64,000 nt of DNA, taken from the NCBI RefSeq assembly GCF_013002705.1, contig NZ_JABEND010000012.1:53072-117071 (forward strand), read 5' to 3'. Of the stretch, positions 39,591 through 48,325 are shown piece by piece. The notes under the pieces are model-generated. The model saw nothing but the letters and a program-made list of their open reading frames with translations. It was not told where the DNA came from and searched no databases. Within the stretch, counting starts at the first letter, position 1, and every line of letters starts with the position of its first letter. A program made the position numbers and the translations under genes. This DNA is from Nakamurella aerolata. GTDB lineage: Bacteria; Actinomycetota; Actinomycetes; Mycobacteriales; Nakamurellaceae.

Positions 39591-41302
39591 CAGAAACCAC
39601 CGATCCTGGCATTGGCCCCGCTGACCGCCTCGACCACCAGCAGCACCAGCGCACACAGCAGGGCGAGCAGCACCGCCGCCGCCAGTGCCATGCCGGTGTT
39701 CAGTTCGCCGGGGCGGCCGATCAGCCTGGCGATCAGCACCGGCAGGGTGGGCCGCTGCGGAGTGGCCAGAAAGCTGGTGGCACCGAACTCGCCCAGCGCG
39801 ACCGCGAAGGCGAAAGCAGCGGCACCGCCGAAAGCCCTTCGGGCGATGGGAAGATCGACCGTCCACCACACCCGCAGCGGTGGCGCACCAGCCGACGCCG
39901 CCGCCTGCCGCAGCCGATCGTCGATGCCGCGCAGCACCGGCAACACCATCCGAACCACCAGCGGCAGCGCCACCAGCGCCTGCGCGATCGGCACCAGCAG
40001 CGGCGACGAGCGCAGGTCGAGCGGCGGGGAGTCCAACGCGATCAGGAACCCGAAACCGACCGTCACCGCAGAGACACCGAGCGGCAGCATCATGAATCCG
40101 TCAACGGCGCCGAGCAGCCGCCGCGCCGCTCGGCTGCGGGGCCGCCGCGCCAGCACCACCGACAACGCCACCCCGACGATCACCGCAAGCACCGCCGCCA
40201 ATGCCGCTGCCCGCAACGAGTTTGCCAGTGCCGTTGTAGCCGGCACCAGCATCAGGTTGTCCTGGCCCACCGTGCCGAGCGCAGCGTAGTTGGCTAGACC
40301 GAAGCCGCCGCCGGGCTCCCGCAACGAGCGCAGCACCAGCGTGCCGAGGACGCCGAGAAAAGCCAGCGCCACCAGCGTGGTGACGACGGCCGCGACGGCA
40401 TCGCCGAGGCCGAACCGGGTGGGACGCCGCACCCCACTGTCCAGTCGCTGGGTGGTGTCGGTGCGCCGGCGCAGCGCCGCCACTACCACCAACAGCAGCG
40501 TCACCAGCACCAGCTGCGCGATCGACAGCACCGCCGCGGTGCGCAGGTCGAGGAACTCCTGTGTCTGCCGGTAGATCTCGGTCTCCAAGGTGTTGAGCCG
40601 TCCGGCACCGAGGATCAGCACGATGCCGAAACTGGTGGCGCAGAACAGGAATACCATGGTGAACGCTCCGGTGATGGCGGGGCCGAGGGCAGGCAGGGTG
40701 ACCGTCAGGAAGGCCCGCAACGGGGTTGCCCCCAGCGAGCGCGCGGCCGCCAGCGGCCGGTCGTCCAGCACCGCCCAGCTGCTGCCGACGGTGCGCACCA
40801 CCATGCCGTAGTTCAGGAACACGTGCGCCGCCAGGATCGCGGCGACGGTCTCGTCCAACCCCCAACTGCCCAGCGGGCCGCCGGGGGTGAGCAGGATCTT
40901 GAACGCCAGCGCGACCACCACGGTGGGCAGCACCAGCGGCATGGTGAGCACCGCCCGCAACACCGCACGGCCAGGAAAACGCTTGCGGTACAGCAGGTAT
41001 GCGCCGGGGATGCCCAGCAGCAGACAGAGCACCGCTGAGGCCGCCGCCTGCCAGATGGTGAAGGCGACAAGCGAACGCATCCGCGGCCGCGCGAACACGT
41101 CACCGAACGCCGACAGGTCGAGTCGTCCGTCGACGAACAGTCCGCGGCCCAGCAGGGTCAGCACCGGGTAGCAGAAGAACACCAGCAACGCCGCGGTGGG
41201 AATCGCGGCCAGCAGCACCAGTCCGACCCGGCGCAGCCACCGCCAGCCGTCGCCGGGCCGCTCGCGCGGGCCGGCCGCGCTCACGCTGCTGGCGACCGTC
41301 AT
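39590..41302 (-). CDS. thiP: Thiamine ABC transporter permease, duplicated fold
   Basis: 570 residues with two homologous permease halves, each about six helices. EAA-type loops: AAARSLGATPLRAFLTVTLPALGPAI in the first half and QAAASAGAPPLRVWWTVDLPIARRAF in the second. This fused layout matches ThiP and FbpB. Ten bases separate its ATG from the stop of the binding-protein gene. It pairs with the binding protein upstream and the ATPase downstream. Confidence 0.92.
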   Translation of the reverse strand: MTVASSVSAAGPRERPGDGWRWLRRVGLVLLAAIPTAALLVFFCYPVLTLLGRGLFVDGRLDLSAFGDVFARPRMRSLVAFTIWQAAASAVLCLLLGIPGAYLLYRKRFPGRAVLRAVLTMPLVLPTVVVALAFKILLTPGGPLGSWGLDETVAAILAAHVFLNYGMVVRTVGSSWAVLDDRPLAAARSLGATPLRAFLTVTLPALGPAITGAFTMVFLFCATSFGIVLILGAGRLNTLETEIYRQTQEFLDLRTAAVLSIAQLVLVTLLLVVVAALRRRTDTTQRLDSGVRRPTRFGLGDAVAAVVTTLVALAFLGVLGTLVLRSLREPGGGFGLANYAALGTVGQDNLMLVPATTALANSLRAAALAAVLAVIVGVALSVVLARRPRSRAARRLLGAVDGFMMLPLGVSAVTVGFGFLIALDSPPLDLRSSPLLVPIAQALVALPLVVRMVLPVLRGIDDRLRQAAASAGAPPLRVWWTVDLPIARRAFGGAAAFAFAVALGEFGATSFLATPQRPTLPVLIARLIGRPGELNTGMALAAAVLLALLCALVLLVVEAVSGANARIGGF

Positions 41303-41312
41303 GCCGCCGAGC

Positions 41313-42662
41313 TCACTGCCCCATCAGATCGGACCACTCACCGATCCAGGCCTGCCGGTTCTCGGCGATCTGCTGCGGGTCGACGGTGGCCGGCTTGTCG
41401 GCGACCGGTGCGAACTTCGCCCATTCGGCCGGCAGCTGCACTCCGGCGGTGACCGGGTAGACGTACATCTGCTCCGGCAGCGCCTGCTGGAACTCCTTGG
41501 ACAGCAAGAAGTCCACCACCTTCTTGGCACCGTCAGGGTTCTTCGCACCGGCCAGCACCCCGGTGTACTCGACCTGCCGGAAGCAGGTGTTCAGCAGCGC
41601 GCCGGTGGTGGCCTTGCCGTCCTTCACCGTCGACGGCGGCGAGGAGGCGTACGACACCACCAGCGGACGGGTGCCGGTCTCGGAGCCACCGGTGAAGTCG
41701 ACCGTGTAGGCGTCTTCCCAGCCGGCATCCACCTTGACCCCGTTGGCTTTCAGCTGGCGCCAGTAGTCTTGCCAGCCGTCGGAGCCCTTGGCGCTCATGG
41801 TGCCGAGCAGGAACGCGAGACCGGGCGAGCTGGTGGCCGGCGACTGCACCACCAACAAGTCCTTGTACTCGGGCTTGGTGAGATCGTCGTAGCTCTTCGG
41901 CTCGGCGAGCTTCTTGTTGGTGAACCAGGTGTGGTCGACGTTGACGCACACATCGCCGTAGTCGACAGCGGTGAGCCGGTTCGAATCGTCGATGGCGTAT
42001 TTGTCGGCCCCGTTCGCCGCTGCCGCAGAGGCATAGGGCTGCAACACGTCTGCGTCCAGCGCGCGCGAGGCGAAGGTGTTGTCGATGCCGAAAACCACGT
42101 CACCGAGCGGATTGTCCTTGGTGAGCACCAGCTTGTTGGTCATCGCCCCGGCGTCGCCCTGGGCCAGCACCGTGAGCTTGACGCCCGACTGCTTCTCGAA
42201 GTCGGCGATGAGCTTCTTGTTCATGTTGAACGAATCGTGGGTCACCAGCGTCACCTCGCCGGCCGAACCCGGCGCCACCGGCGCCACCGACTCGGGCGCC
42301 GGCGACGACACGGACGACACAGCGGACGCCGGACCGGCCGAAGCCGTTGCGCCGCCGCCACTTCCGGCTGCAGCGGAACTGCTGCCACCCACGGTGGACG
42401 CCGCGGACGCATCGGCGCCGGCCGCCGCGCTCGTGCCGGCCTGATCGCCGGCCGTGCCGGCACCGTTCGAGGTGACGGGGGCGCCGGTGGTTCCGGCGCC
42501 GGACCCGGCTGAGCTGCCGGACCCGGCTGAGCTGCCGGAGCCGTCGGAGCTGCCGCACCCGGCCAGCAGCACCGCTGTCACCGCGAGGGCCGCCGCCGGC
42601 CATCCCACGCGCCGACGCACGGCCTTCGCGCGGGGACGAATCTGACGATGGTGAGTGTTCAT
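41313..42662 (-). CDS. thiB: Thiamine-binding lipoprotein
   Basis: 449 residues from the ATG at 42662, chosen for the aggaggg 9 bases upstream; a start 13 codons earlier overlaps the leader. Signal helix and lipobox LLAGC, then about 100 residues of Ser/Gly/Ala linker. The mature part begins GEVTLVTHDSFNMNKKLIADFEKQSG, typical of thiamine-binding TbpA/ThiB, with KLTVLAQGDAGAMTNKLVLTKDNPLGDVVFGIDNTFASRA and YAIDDSNRLTAVDYGDVCVNVD. First gene of the thiB-thiP-thiQ unit, directly after a TPP riboswitch. Confidence 0.93.
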   Translation of the reverse strand: MNTHHRQIRPRAKAVRRRVGWPAAALAVTAVLLAGCGSSDGSGSSAGSGSSAGSGAGTTGAPVTSNGAGTAGDQAGTSAAAGADASAASTVGGSSSAAAGSGGGATASAGPASAVSSVSSPAPESVAPVAPGSAGEVTLVTHDSFNMNKKLIADFEKQSGVKLTVLAQGDAGAMTNKLVLTKDNPLGDVVFGIDNTFASRALDADVLQPYASAAAANGADKYAIDDSNRLTAVDYGDVCVNVDHTWFTNKKLAEPKSYDDLTKPEYKDLLVVQSPATSSPGLAFLLGTMSAKGSDGWQDYWRQLKANGVKVDAGWEDAYTVDFTGGSETGTRPLVVSYASSPPSTVKDGKATTGALLNTCFRQVEYTGVLAGAKNPDGAKKVVDFLLSKEFQQALPEQMYVYPVTAGVQLPAEWAKFAPVADKPATVDPQQIAENRQAWIGEWSDLMGQ

Positions 42663-42711
42663 TGACTGTGCCCTCCTGTGGGACGAAGGCACGGGCTGCA
42701 AACTGCGAGAG

Positions 42712-42802
42712 GACGTCCCTGCGCCGGCATGATCCGGATCAGGTTCGACGGTCCGGGACTCCGTGTCCCGCTCTCAGCCCGGCGCACCGGACTCCCGTGT
42801 CA
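42712..42802 (-). promoter_or_regulatory. TPP riboswitch (THI element)
   Basis: On the minus strand the conserved blocks appear in order: cgggagtccggtgcgccggg, then ctgagag, a variable P3 stem, then acctgatccggatcatgccg and gcgcaggga. These match the pyrophosphate- and pyrimidine-sensing cores of the thiamin-pyrophosphate aptamer. It ends about 50 bases before the thiB ATG. It should lower expression of the thiamine transporter when TPP is abundant; in high-GC actinobacteria it often acts on translation initiation, but the expression platform here is not resolved. Confidence 0.93.
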
Positions 42803-42830
42803 GCCGCTCACTCTAATGGTTGACCGGGAG

Positions 42831-44111
42831 CTACTGCTCGACGGGAGCGCCGCGTCCCTCGGGCCGGCGACCGACCTGACCCGATCGGACGCCTTCGGTC
42901 CGCCGACCCAGCCGCCACAGCACCAGCAGCGTCACGATGCCAAGCACCGGATACGCCAACGACAGCCCCAACTCCCACCATTGCCAGCTCCGGCCGGTGG
43001 CACCGGCGTCCTTCTCGCGGGCGGCGGCGATCGGCACCGCGAAGGTGAAGATGGCCAGCGTCCAGCACCAGGCGAGCACCCGCACCGACCGCTCCCGCCG
43101 GTCGGCGCCGAGCAGGCACCACAACAGCAACGGCAGCACCCACACCCAGTGGTGGTTCCAGGAGATCGGCGACACCAGCAACCCGCACAGCTGCACCGCC
43201 AGGAACGCGGCCAGCCGGTCGCCGCGCCGGGTCACCCGCTGACAGACCAGCACCGTCAGCACCAGCACCAGCACCGCTGCGAGCAGCCACACCGCTGTCG
43301 CCGCCGAGCCGACCGTGCGGGCCGCCACCCCGCGCAGCGATTGGTTGCGCATCGCCTGGATCTCACCGGTGCGGGAGGCGTCGAACATCAACGAGGTGAA
43401 GAAGTCCCACGTCGGGCCCGGCATCGCGAGCAGGCAGATGCCGACGGTGACGGCGAAGCTGACCACAGCGGCGGTCACCGCCGTCCACTGCCGCCGGATC
43501 AGGTAGTACAGCCCGGTGATCGACGGTACCAGCTTGATGCCGGCGGCCAGCCCGACGGTGACGCCGGCCAGCCACTGCCGCGCCGTCACCGCCCCGGCCA
43601 ACAGCAATGCCATCAGCAGCAGGTTGACCTGGCCGTAGTTGAAGGTGGTACGCACCGGCTCGGACCACAGCGTCACCGCCGTCACGGTGACGGTCACCCC
43701 GCGGGTCAGCGCGCGCGGCCAGCGCCCGTCCGGCCCGGCCAGACTCAGCAGGCGCAACGTCAGGTACACCGACGTTGCCAGCGCCAGCAGACACAGCAAC
43801 TGCCAGCCGGCCGCCGCGACCGGCCATGGCAACTGCGCCAGCGGCCAGAACAGCAACGTCGGGAACGGCGGATAGGTGAACGGCAGTCCCTGCGGCGTCA
43901 GGAAAGTGTAGAGCGTTCCGTCACCCAGATGATCGGCGGACGACAAATAGACCCGCAGGTCGATCATCGCCAGCCCGTCGGTGCCGGCGGCCATCACCAG
44001 CACGTGGCCCATCAGCGAAACCATCAGCAGCAGCCACACCAACGGCGTGGTGAGCCAACGGGACCAGCGGGGCAGCGAGCGAGCCGGAGCGTCGGTCCGT
44101 CCGGTCACCAC
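42831..44111 (-). CDS. GT87-family polyprenol-phosphate-mannose-type mannosyltransferase (second of pair)
   Basis: 426 residues, about ten hydrophobic helices. The DUF2029/GT87 pattern is visible: an N-terminal luminal acidic loop (MIDLRVYLSSADHLGDG), YPPFPTLLFWPLA, FNYGQVNLLLMALLL, GLAAGIKLVP and SPISWNHHWVWVLPLL. These GT-C enzymes use polyprenyl-phosphate mannose outside the membrane; mycobacterial members include PimE and the alpha-1,2-mannosyltransferases of lipoglycan. It overlaps the preceding paralog by 7 bases (a second in-frame GTG at 44108 would give a 4-base overlap). With LpqW-like lipoproteins and typA nearby, a role in PIM/LAM-like glycolipids is plausible. Confidence 0.88.
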   Translation of the reverse strand: MVTGRTDAPARSLPRWSRWLTTPLVWLLLMVSLMGHVLVMAAGTDGLAMIDLRVYLSSADHLGDGTLYTFLTPQGLPFTYPPFPTLLFWPLAQLPWPVAAAGWQLLCLLALATSVYLTLRLLSLAGPDGRWPRALTRGVTVTVTAVTLWSEPVRTTFNYGQVNLLLMALLLAGAVTARQWLAGVTVGLAAGIKLVPSITGLYYLIRRQWTAVTAAVVSFAVTVGICLLAMPGPTWDFFTSLMFDASRTGEIQAMRNQSLRGVAARTVGSAATAVWLLAAVLVLVLTVLVCQRVTRRGDRLAAFLAVQLCGLLVSPISWNHHWVWVLPLLLWCLLGADRRERSVRVLAWCWTLAIFTFAVPIAAAREKDAGATGRSWQWWELGLSLAYPVLGIVTLLVLWRLGRRTEGVRSGQVGRRPEGRGAPVEQ

Positions 44112-45460
44112 TCGTCTCGTTCAGACTTCTTCTCGGAGCGCAGCGCCGACCGGGACCCGGCAACCCGATCGCCGGCGGCGGCCGGCGCCGACCCTGGGGA
44201 GCGGAAGCACCAATCGGCGAACAGCACCAGCACCAGGCACCACAGCATCGGGACGGCCGACAGCACCAGCTCGACGGTGGACGCGTCGTACCAGACCACC
44301 GTGCGATGCAGATAGGTGGCAGGGTGCATTCCCCAGCTCAACAGCCCGACAACGCTCAGCACCGCCAGCGCGATCCGGTGCCGGCGTTGCTCGCCGTGGC
44401 TGCCGCGCAGCTGCCACCAGCCGACGATCAGCAGCAGCAGCGCCGGAACCACCCACACGTTGTGGTGCATCCACGAGACCGGCGCGATCAACACGCCGAC
44501 CAGACCGGTGACGGTCATCGCCGCGACCGGGTTGACCTTGTGCAACCGGGCGACCGCGACCATGCCGACCACCAGCACCATGATCGAGCCGAGCAACCAC
44601 AACGTTTTGGAGTCGGTGTTGATGTCGAAGAACCGCACCGCAACGCCGTTGAGCGACTGGTTCTGGACGTACGCGGGGCTGCCGACCTTGCTGGTGTCCC
44701 ACAGCCGTTCGGTGAAGTAGCTCCAGGTGTCGCGCGGCATGGCGAGGCCACCGATCACGGTGCCGATGACGGCAGTGCCGATGCCGTTACGGGCGGCGCG
44801 CCACTGCCGGGTGACCAACAACTGGATCAGGAAGATGCCAGGAGTGATCTTCAGCGCGGTGGCCAGCCCGACGCCGATGCCGGCATAACGCGGGTATTTC
44901 TTGGAGATCCACAGCAGATCGGCGGCCACCAGCAGCCCGAGGAAGATGTTGATCTGCCCGAACGACAGGTTCTCCCGCCAGGGTTCGGTGGTGAAGGCGA
45001 TCGGCGTCAGCACCAGGATCGCCGCCAGGGTCTCTTTGCGGGTGAGGACGCGGGCCCCGCTCAGCAACGCCCGGCCGGGGCTGAACTGGCTGGGCAGCAC
45101 CCGCACCAGAATCACCGCGAGCATCGCGGCGCCGGCCACCACGATGGCGGTGAGCGTCACCACCTGCACCGTGGTGAAGCCGACCGACGCCATCGGGGCC
45201 ATCAGCACCGCAGCGAGCGGTGGGTAGGTGAATCCGATGCTGCCCATGGTCGGATCCCACTGGCTGTACTCGTAGAGGCCGTTGCCGGAGGTCCACGAGC
45301 GCACCGCAGAGTCGTAGATGTTCAGGTCGTACTGATTCAGCCAGGTCGAGGCGAGGTTCGCGACCAGCAGCGAGAACACACAGGCCGCGACGAACAGGCC
45401 GGTCAGCCGGGCGCGGGAGCCATACCACGGCTGGGTAGCGGCTGGCCTGTCGGTCGTCAC
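44105..45460 (-). CDS. GT87-family polyprenol-phosphate-mannose-type mannosyltransferase (first of pair)
   Basis: 451 residues, multi-helix membrane protein, clearly a paralog of the next gene. Shared landmarks: LNQYDLNIYDSAVRSWTSGNGLYEY (luminal acidic loop), FTYPPLAAVLMAPMA, LSFGQINIFLGLLVAADL, GLATALKITPGIFLIQLL, APVSWMHHNVWVVPALLLL. The C-terminus is a cytosolic, charged tail. The two genes overlap and should be co-expressed, so the proteins may act in series or as a complex. Candidate for PimE-like or alpha-1,2 branching activity; which is not clear from sequence. Confidence 0.88.
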   Translation of the reverse strand: MTTDRPAATQPWYGSRARLTGLFVAACVFSLLVANLASTWLNQYDLNIYDSAVRSWTSGNGLYEYSQWDPTMGSIGFTYPPLAAVLMAPMASVGFTTVQVVTLTAIVVAGAAMLAVILVRVLPSQFSPGRALLSGARVLTRKETLAAILVLTPIAFTTEPWRENLSFGQINIFLGLLVAADLLWISKKYPRYAGIGVGLATALKITPGIFLIQLLVTRQWRAARNGIGTAVIGTVIGGLAMPRDTWSYFTERLWDTSKVGSPAYVQNQSLNGVAVRFFDINTDSKTLWLLGSIMVLVVGMVAVARLHKVNPVAAMTVTGLVGVLIAPVSWMHHNVWVVPALLLLIVGWWQLRGSHGEQRRHRIALAVLSVVGLLSWGMHPATYLHRTVVWYDASTVELVLSAVPMLWCLVLVLFADWCFRSPGSAPAAAGDRVAGSRSALRSEKKSERDEW

Positions 45461-45545
45461 GCTTACAGACTATTGTGTCGAGCCGTTCCGCGGCGCCAGG
45501 TTAAGCCTGCGAGCGGCGCCAGGGTGGCCCAGATAACGTCGCTTC

Positions 45546-46511
45546 ATGCTCGTGCACCTGCGGTTGACCGTGCCGCCCGACCTGAGCGGGGCGGTGCTCA
45601 AGGCATTGGAGAACGATCCACGGCTGACCAACCTCGCGGTGCTGCGCGGCGTCTCGGTGCGGCCCCCGGGCGACCTGATCGAGCTTGATGTGGCCAGGGA
45701 AGCCGCCAACTCGGTGTTGAGCACCCTGGCCGACCTCGGCGTCGGCAAGCGCGGCGGCATCATCGTCAGCCCGGTGGGCGCCAACCCGTTCGACGCCGCC
45801 GCCGAGGTGGACAAGGCCGCCCACGGCGACCCGGACGACGCGGTGGTCTGGGACGTGGTGGTGGAGCGGGCCGTCGCCGCGTCGAAGTCGACCTGGTCGT
45901 TCCACCTGTTCCTGACCATCGCGGTGACCCTGGCCGCGATAGCGGTGATCACCGACTCGGCGATCCTGGTGGTCGGCGCCATGGTGGTTGGACCGGAATT
46001 CGCCACGGTGGCCGCGGTGTGCGTCGGCCTGGTGTTTCTGCGCTGGCGGCTCACCTGGGACGCGGTGCGGCTGCTGCTGTTCGGCTTCGGCTGCGCGATC
46101 GCAATCGTGACGGTGCTGGCGCTGATCGGCCGGATCTTCGGGCTGGTGACCTTCGAGGCGGTGACCAGGCCGCGGCCCTTCACAGGCTTCGTCTGGCACC
46201 CGGACATCTGGTCGCTGCTGGTCGCGATTCTCGCCGGGGCGGCCGGGGTGATGGCGCTGTCGACGGAGAAGGCCCAGGCCATGGTCGGAGTGTTCATCTC
46301 GGTGACGACGGTGCCGGCCGCCGGCAACCTGGCGCTGGCGCTGGCGGTGTGGTCCGGCCGGGAGATCACCGGATCGCTGGCCCAGCTTGGCATCAACGTG
46401 CTCGGCATGGTGACCGCAGGAGTGGTGGTGCTGGCCCTGCAACGGGTGTACCTGGCTCGGTTCGGCGGGACGCCTGGCCGGCATCTGCACGCCGATCCCG
46501 AAGTGGAGTAG
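45546..46511 (+). CDS. DUF389 (TIGR00341-type) membrane protein
   Basis: 321 residues. The N-terminal 100 residues are soluble and look like a ferredoxin-fold sensor part (LVHLRLTVPPDLSGAVLKAL). Six hydrophobic segments follow, with ITDSAILVVGAMVVGPEFATVAAVC, the most conserved DUF389 stretch, near 145-170, and GVFISVTTVPAAGNLALA near 255. Function in the family is unknown. Its start lies 85 bases from the start of the divergent GT87 gene. Confidence 0.9.
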   Translation: MLVHLRLTVPPDLSGAVLKALENDPRLTNLAVLRGVSVRPPGDLIELDVAREAANSVLSTLADLGVGKRGGIIVSPVGANPFDAAAEVDKAAHGDPDDAVVWDVVVERAVAASKSTWSFHLFLTIAVTLAAIAVITDSAILVVGAMVVGPEFATVAAVCVGLVFLRWRLTWDAVRLLLFGFGCAIAIVTVLALIGRIFGLVTFEAVTRPRPFTGFVWHPDIWSLLVAILAGAAGVMALSTEKAQAMVGVFISVTTVPAAGNLALALAVWSGREITGSLAQLGINVLGMVTAGVVVLALQRVYLARFGGTPGRHLHADPEVE

Positions 46512-46556
46512 GCGGCCGCCCTTTCGCCGGCCTTTTGCGCCGGTCCGGAACACGAA

Positions 46557-46627
46557 CACAACTGTTTCAGTACGTCACAACCCGTCCAGCGCGCTGAAAC
46601 GGTTGTGCCGTACCGAAACGGTTGTGC
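46557..46627. promoter_or_regulatory. Operator-like repeat cluster / hairpin
   Basis: Three copies of a 13-15-base motif: two direct copies of gaaacggttgtgc at 46596-46608 and 46615-46627 (19 bases apart), and one inverted copy, cacaactgtttcag at 46557-46570. The inverted pair can form a 14-base stem with one G-U, loop of 23. It lies 87 bases before the epimerase ATG and 46 bases after the DUF389 stop. Best explained as an operator array for an unidentified regulator; a terminator without U-tract is the alternative. Confidence 0.6.
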
Positions 46628-46713
46628 TGGCGGTGCGTACCGATCGCGCGGGCGGGTCGCCGTCCAGGGAACTGAGCATTCTGGGCGTTCTGAGCGCCGG
46701 TACCGTCGGCGGC

Positions 46714-47505
46714 ATGCGCATCCTCGTCACCGGCGCCGCCGGGAACATCGGGACCGTGGTGTCCGCCGGACTGGCCGAGCAGGGACATCTGGTGCGCGGG
46801 CTGGACCTGCGCGAACCTGCGGACGCCAGCACCTTCGCGCTGGGCTGGATCACCGGCAGCGCGCTCGACCCGGAGACGGTGGACCGGGCGGTCGACGGCG
46901 TTGAGGCGGTGGTGCACCTGGCCGGCAATCCCGGCGAGGCGTCGCTGCCGGACTCGCTGGAATCGCATGTGCACACCACCGCCCGGCTGCTCGATGCCAT
47001 GGTGCGGCACGGCGTTCCGCGGATGGCCTATGCCAGCAGCAACCACGCCGTCGGGATGACGGAGCGCACCGACTCGCTGCCGGTGGACGTGCGGGGCCGG
47101 CCCGATACCTTCTATGGCGTCGCGAAGGTGGCGGCCGAGGGGCTGCTGAGCCTGTACGCCGACCGGCACGGCATCAACTCGGTGGCGATGCGGATCGGCT
47201 CGTTCTTGCCGGAGCCGGCCAGCACCCGCGCGCTGGCCACCTGGCTCTCCCCCGCCGACACCGTGCGGATGGTGCTGGCCGCCGTCACCACCGACCGCCC
47301 GGGATACCACGTGCTGTACGGGATCTCGGCCAACAGCGACGGCTGGTGGGATCTGCAGCCAGGGCACGAGCTCGGTTATTCACCTCAGGACGACGCCGCC
47401 GCCTTCGCCGGTGCGGTGCCCGACCGCCCCGGCGATGCCGCCGAGGGCGAGCGAGTCGGCGGTCCGTTCGCGCTACCGGACGCCGGGCGCCCGGCCTTCG
47501 ACTGA
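46714..47505 (+). CDS. NAD-dependent epimerase/dehydratase family protein
   Basis: 263 residues from the ATG at 46714; the frame continues 37 codons upstream but the conserved fold begins at MRILVTGAAGNIG, a classic GxxGxxG NAD-binding start. YASSNHAVG and YGVAKVAAEGL supply the Ser and the Tyr-x3-Lys catalytic pair of extended SDRs. The short length and YASSNHAVG resemble uronate dehydrogenase-like members. The substrate is likely a sugar or sugar acid, unconfirmed. No strong SD is visible. An operator-like repeat cluster lies upstream. Confidence 0.85.
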   Translation: MRILVTGAAGNIGTVVSAGLAEQGHLVRGLDLREPADASTFALGWITGSALDPETVDRAVDGVEAVVHLAGNPGEASLPDSLESHVHTTARLLDAMVRHGVPRMAYASSNHAVGMTERTDSLPVDVRGRPDTFYGVAKVAAEGLLSLYADRHGINSVAMRIGSFLPEPASTRALATWLSPADTVRMVLAAVTTDRPGYHVLYGISANSDGWWDLQPGHELGYSPQDDAAAFAGAVPDRPGDAAEGERVGGPFALPDAGRPAFD

Positions 47506-47518
47506 GCCCTGGGCGGGC

Positions 47519-48325
47519 TCACTTGGCTTCTGAGCCACGGGCTTCTGAGTCACGGGCTTCCGGGTCAGCGCCGCGGGCCGCCCGACCGCCGTCCACCGGT
47601 ACAACGGCGCCGCTGACGAAAGCCGCCGCGTCGGACAACAGGAAGGCGACAACGTCGGCGACCTCGTCCGTTGTTCCCGGCCGACCCAGCGGATGCAGCT
47701 GAGCCATCTGGTGTTGCAGCTGCACCCGCTGCCACTCCGGTTGCGCGGCAAGCAGTTCGACATAGCGATCGGTGACGATGCTGCCAAGGGCAACGGCATT
47801 GACCCTGATGCCGTCCGGCCCGTAGTCAACGGCCGCCGCCCTGGTGAGTCCTTCCACGGCGGCCTTGGCGACGGCGTAGGCGAGCGCGCCGCGCACCGGC
47901 CGCGACGCCTGGTGCGACGACACATTCACCACAGCTCCTGGGCTGCCGGCACGGCGGAACTCGGCAACGGCGGCCGCAGTTCCGATGAGCGCCGGACGTG
48001 GGTTGGCGTGCACCAGCTCAGCCACCTCCGCAGCGTGCAGATGCAGCCAGCGGTCGGCGAAGACCGCGGCGTTGTTCACCCACCCGTCCAGCCGCCCGAT
48101 CGAGCGAGCCTCCGAGACTGCTTGCGCGGCAACGGTTTCGTCGCCCGCGTTACCGACGACCAACCGCGCACCAGCTGATGCGACCCACTCGGCAGCCGAC
48201 TCCGATCGCTCCAGCACGACAACGCCGGTGCCCCCGGTGAGCAGTCGTTCGGCGATGGCCCGGCCCACGCCCTGCCCGGCGCCGGTGACGACGACGGCAG
48301 GGCGCGCGGTGTCGTTGCCGCTCAC
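47519..48325 (-). CDS. SDR-family oxidoreductase
   Basis: 268 residues. TGAGQGVGRAIAERL is the Rossmann cofactor loop, NNAA the structural motif, NVSSHQASRPV and YAVAKAAVEG the Ser and Tyr-x3-Lys active site. C-terminal GAVVPVDGGRAARG is typical of classical SDRs. The GTG overlaps the stop of the luciferase-like gene (GTGA), so the two are coupled. Only 13 bases separate its stop from the convergent epimerase stop. Substrate not predictable. Confidence 0.9.
   Translation of the reverse strand: MSGNDTARPAVVVTGAGQGVGRAIAERLLTGGTGVVVLERSESAAEWVASAGARLVVGNAGDETVAAQAVSEARSIGRLDGWVNNAAVFADRWLHLHAAEVAELVHANPRPALIGTAAAVAEFRRAGSPGAVVNVSSHQASRPVRGALAYAVAKAAVEGLTRAAAVDYGPDGIRVNAVALGSIVTDRYVELLAAQPEWQRVQLQHQMAQLHPLGRPGTTDEVADVVAFLLSDAAAFVSGAVVPVDGGRAARGADPEARDSEARGSEAK

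Noticed and set aside
45470..46561. Two minus-strand ORFs over 350 aa opposite the DUF389 gene
   Set aside because: Ser/Thr/Arg-rich antisense frames with no recognisable motifs; the plus-strand frame has helices and the family block.
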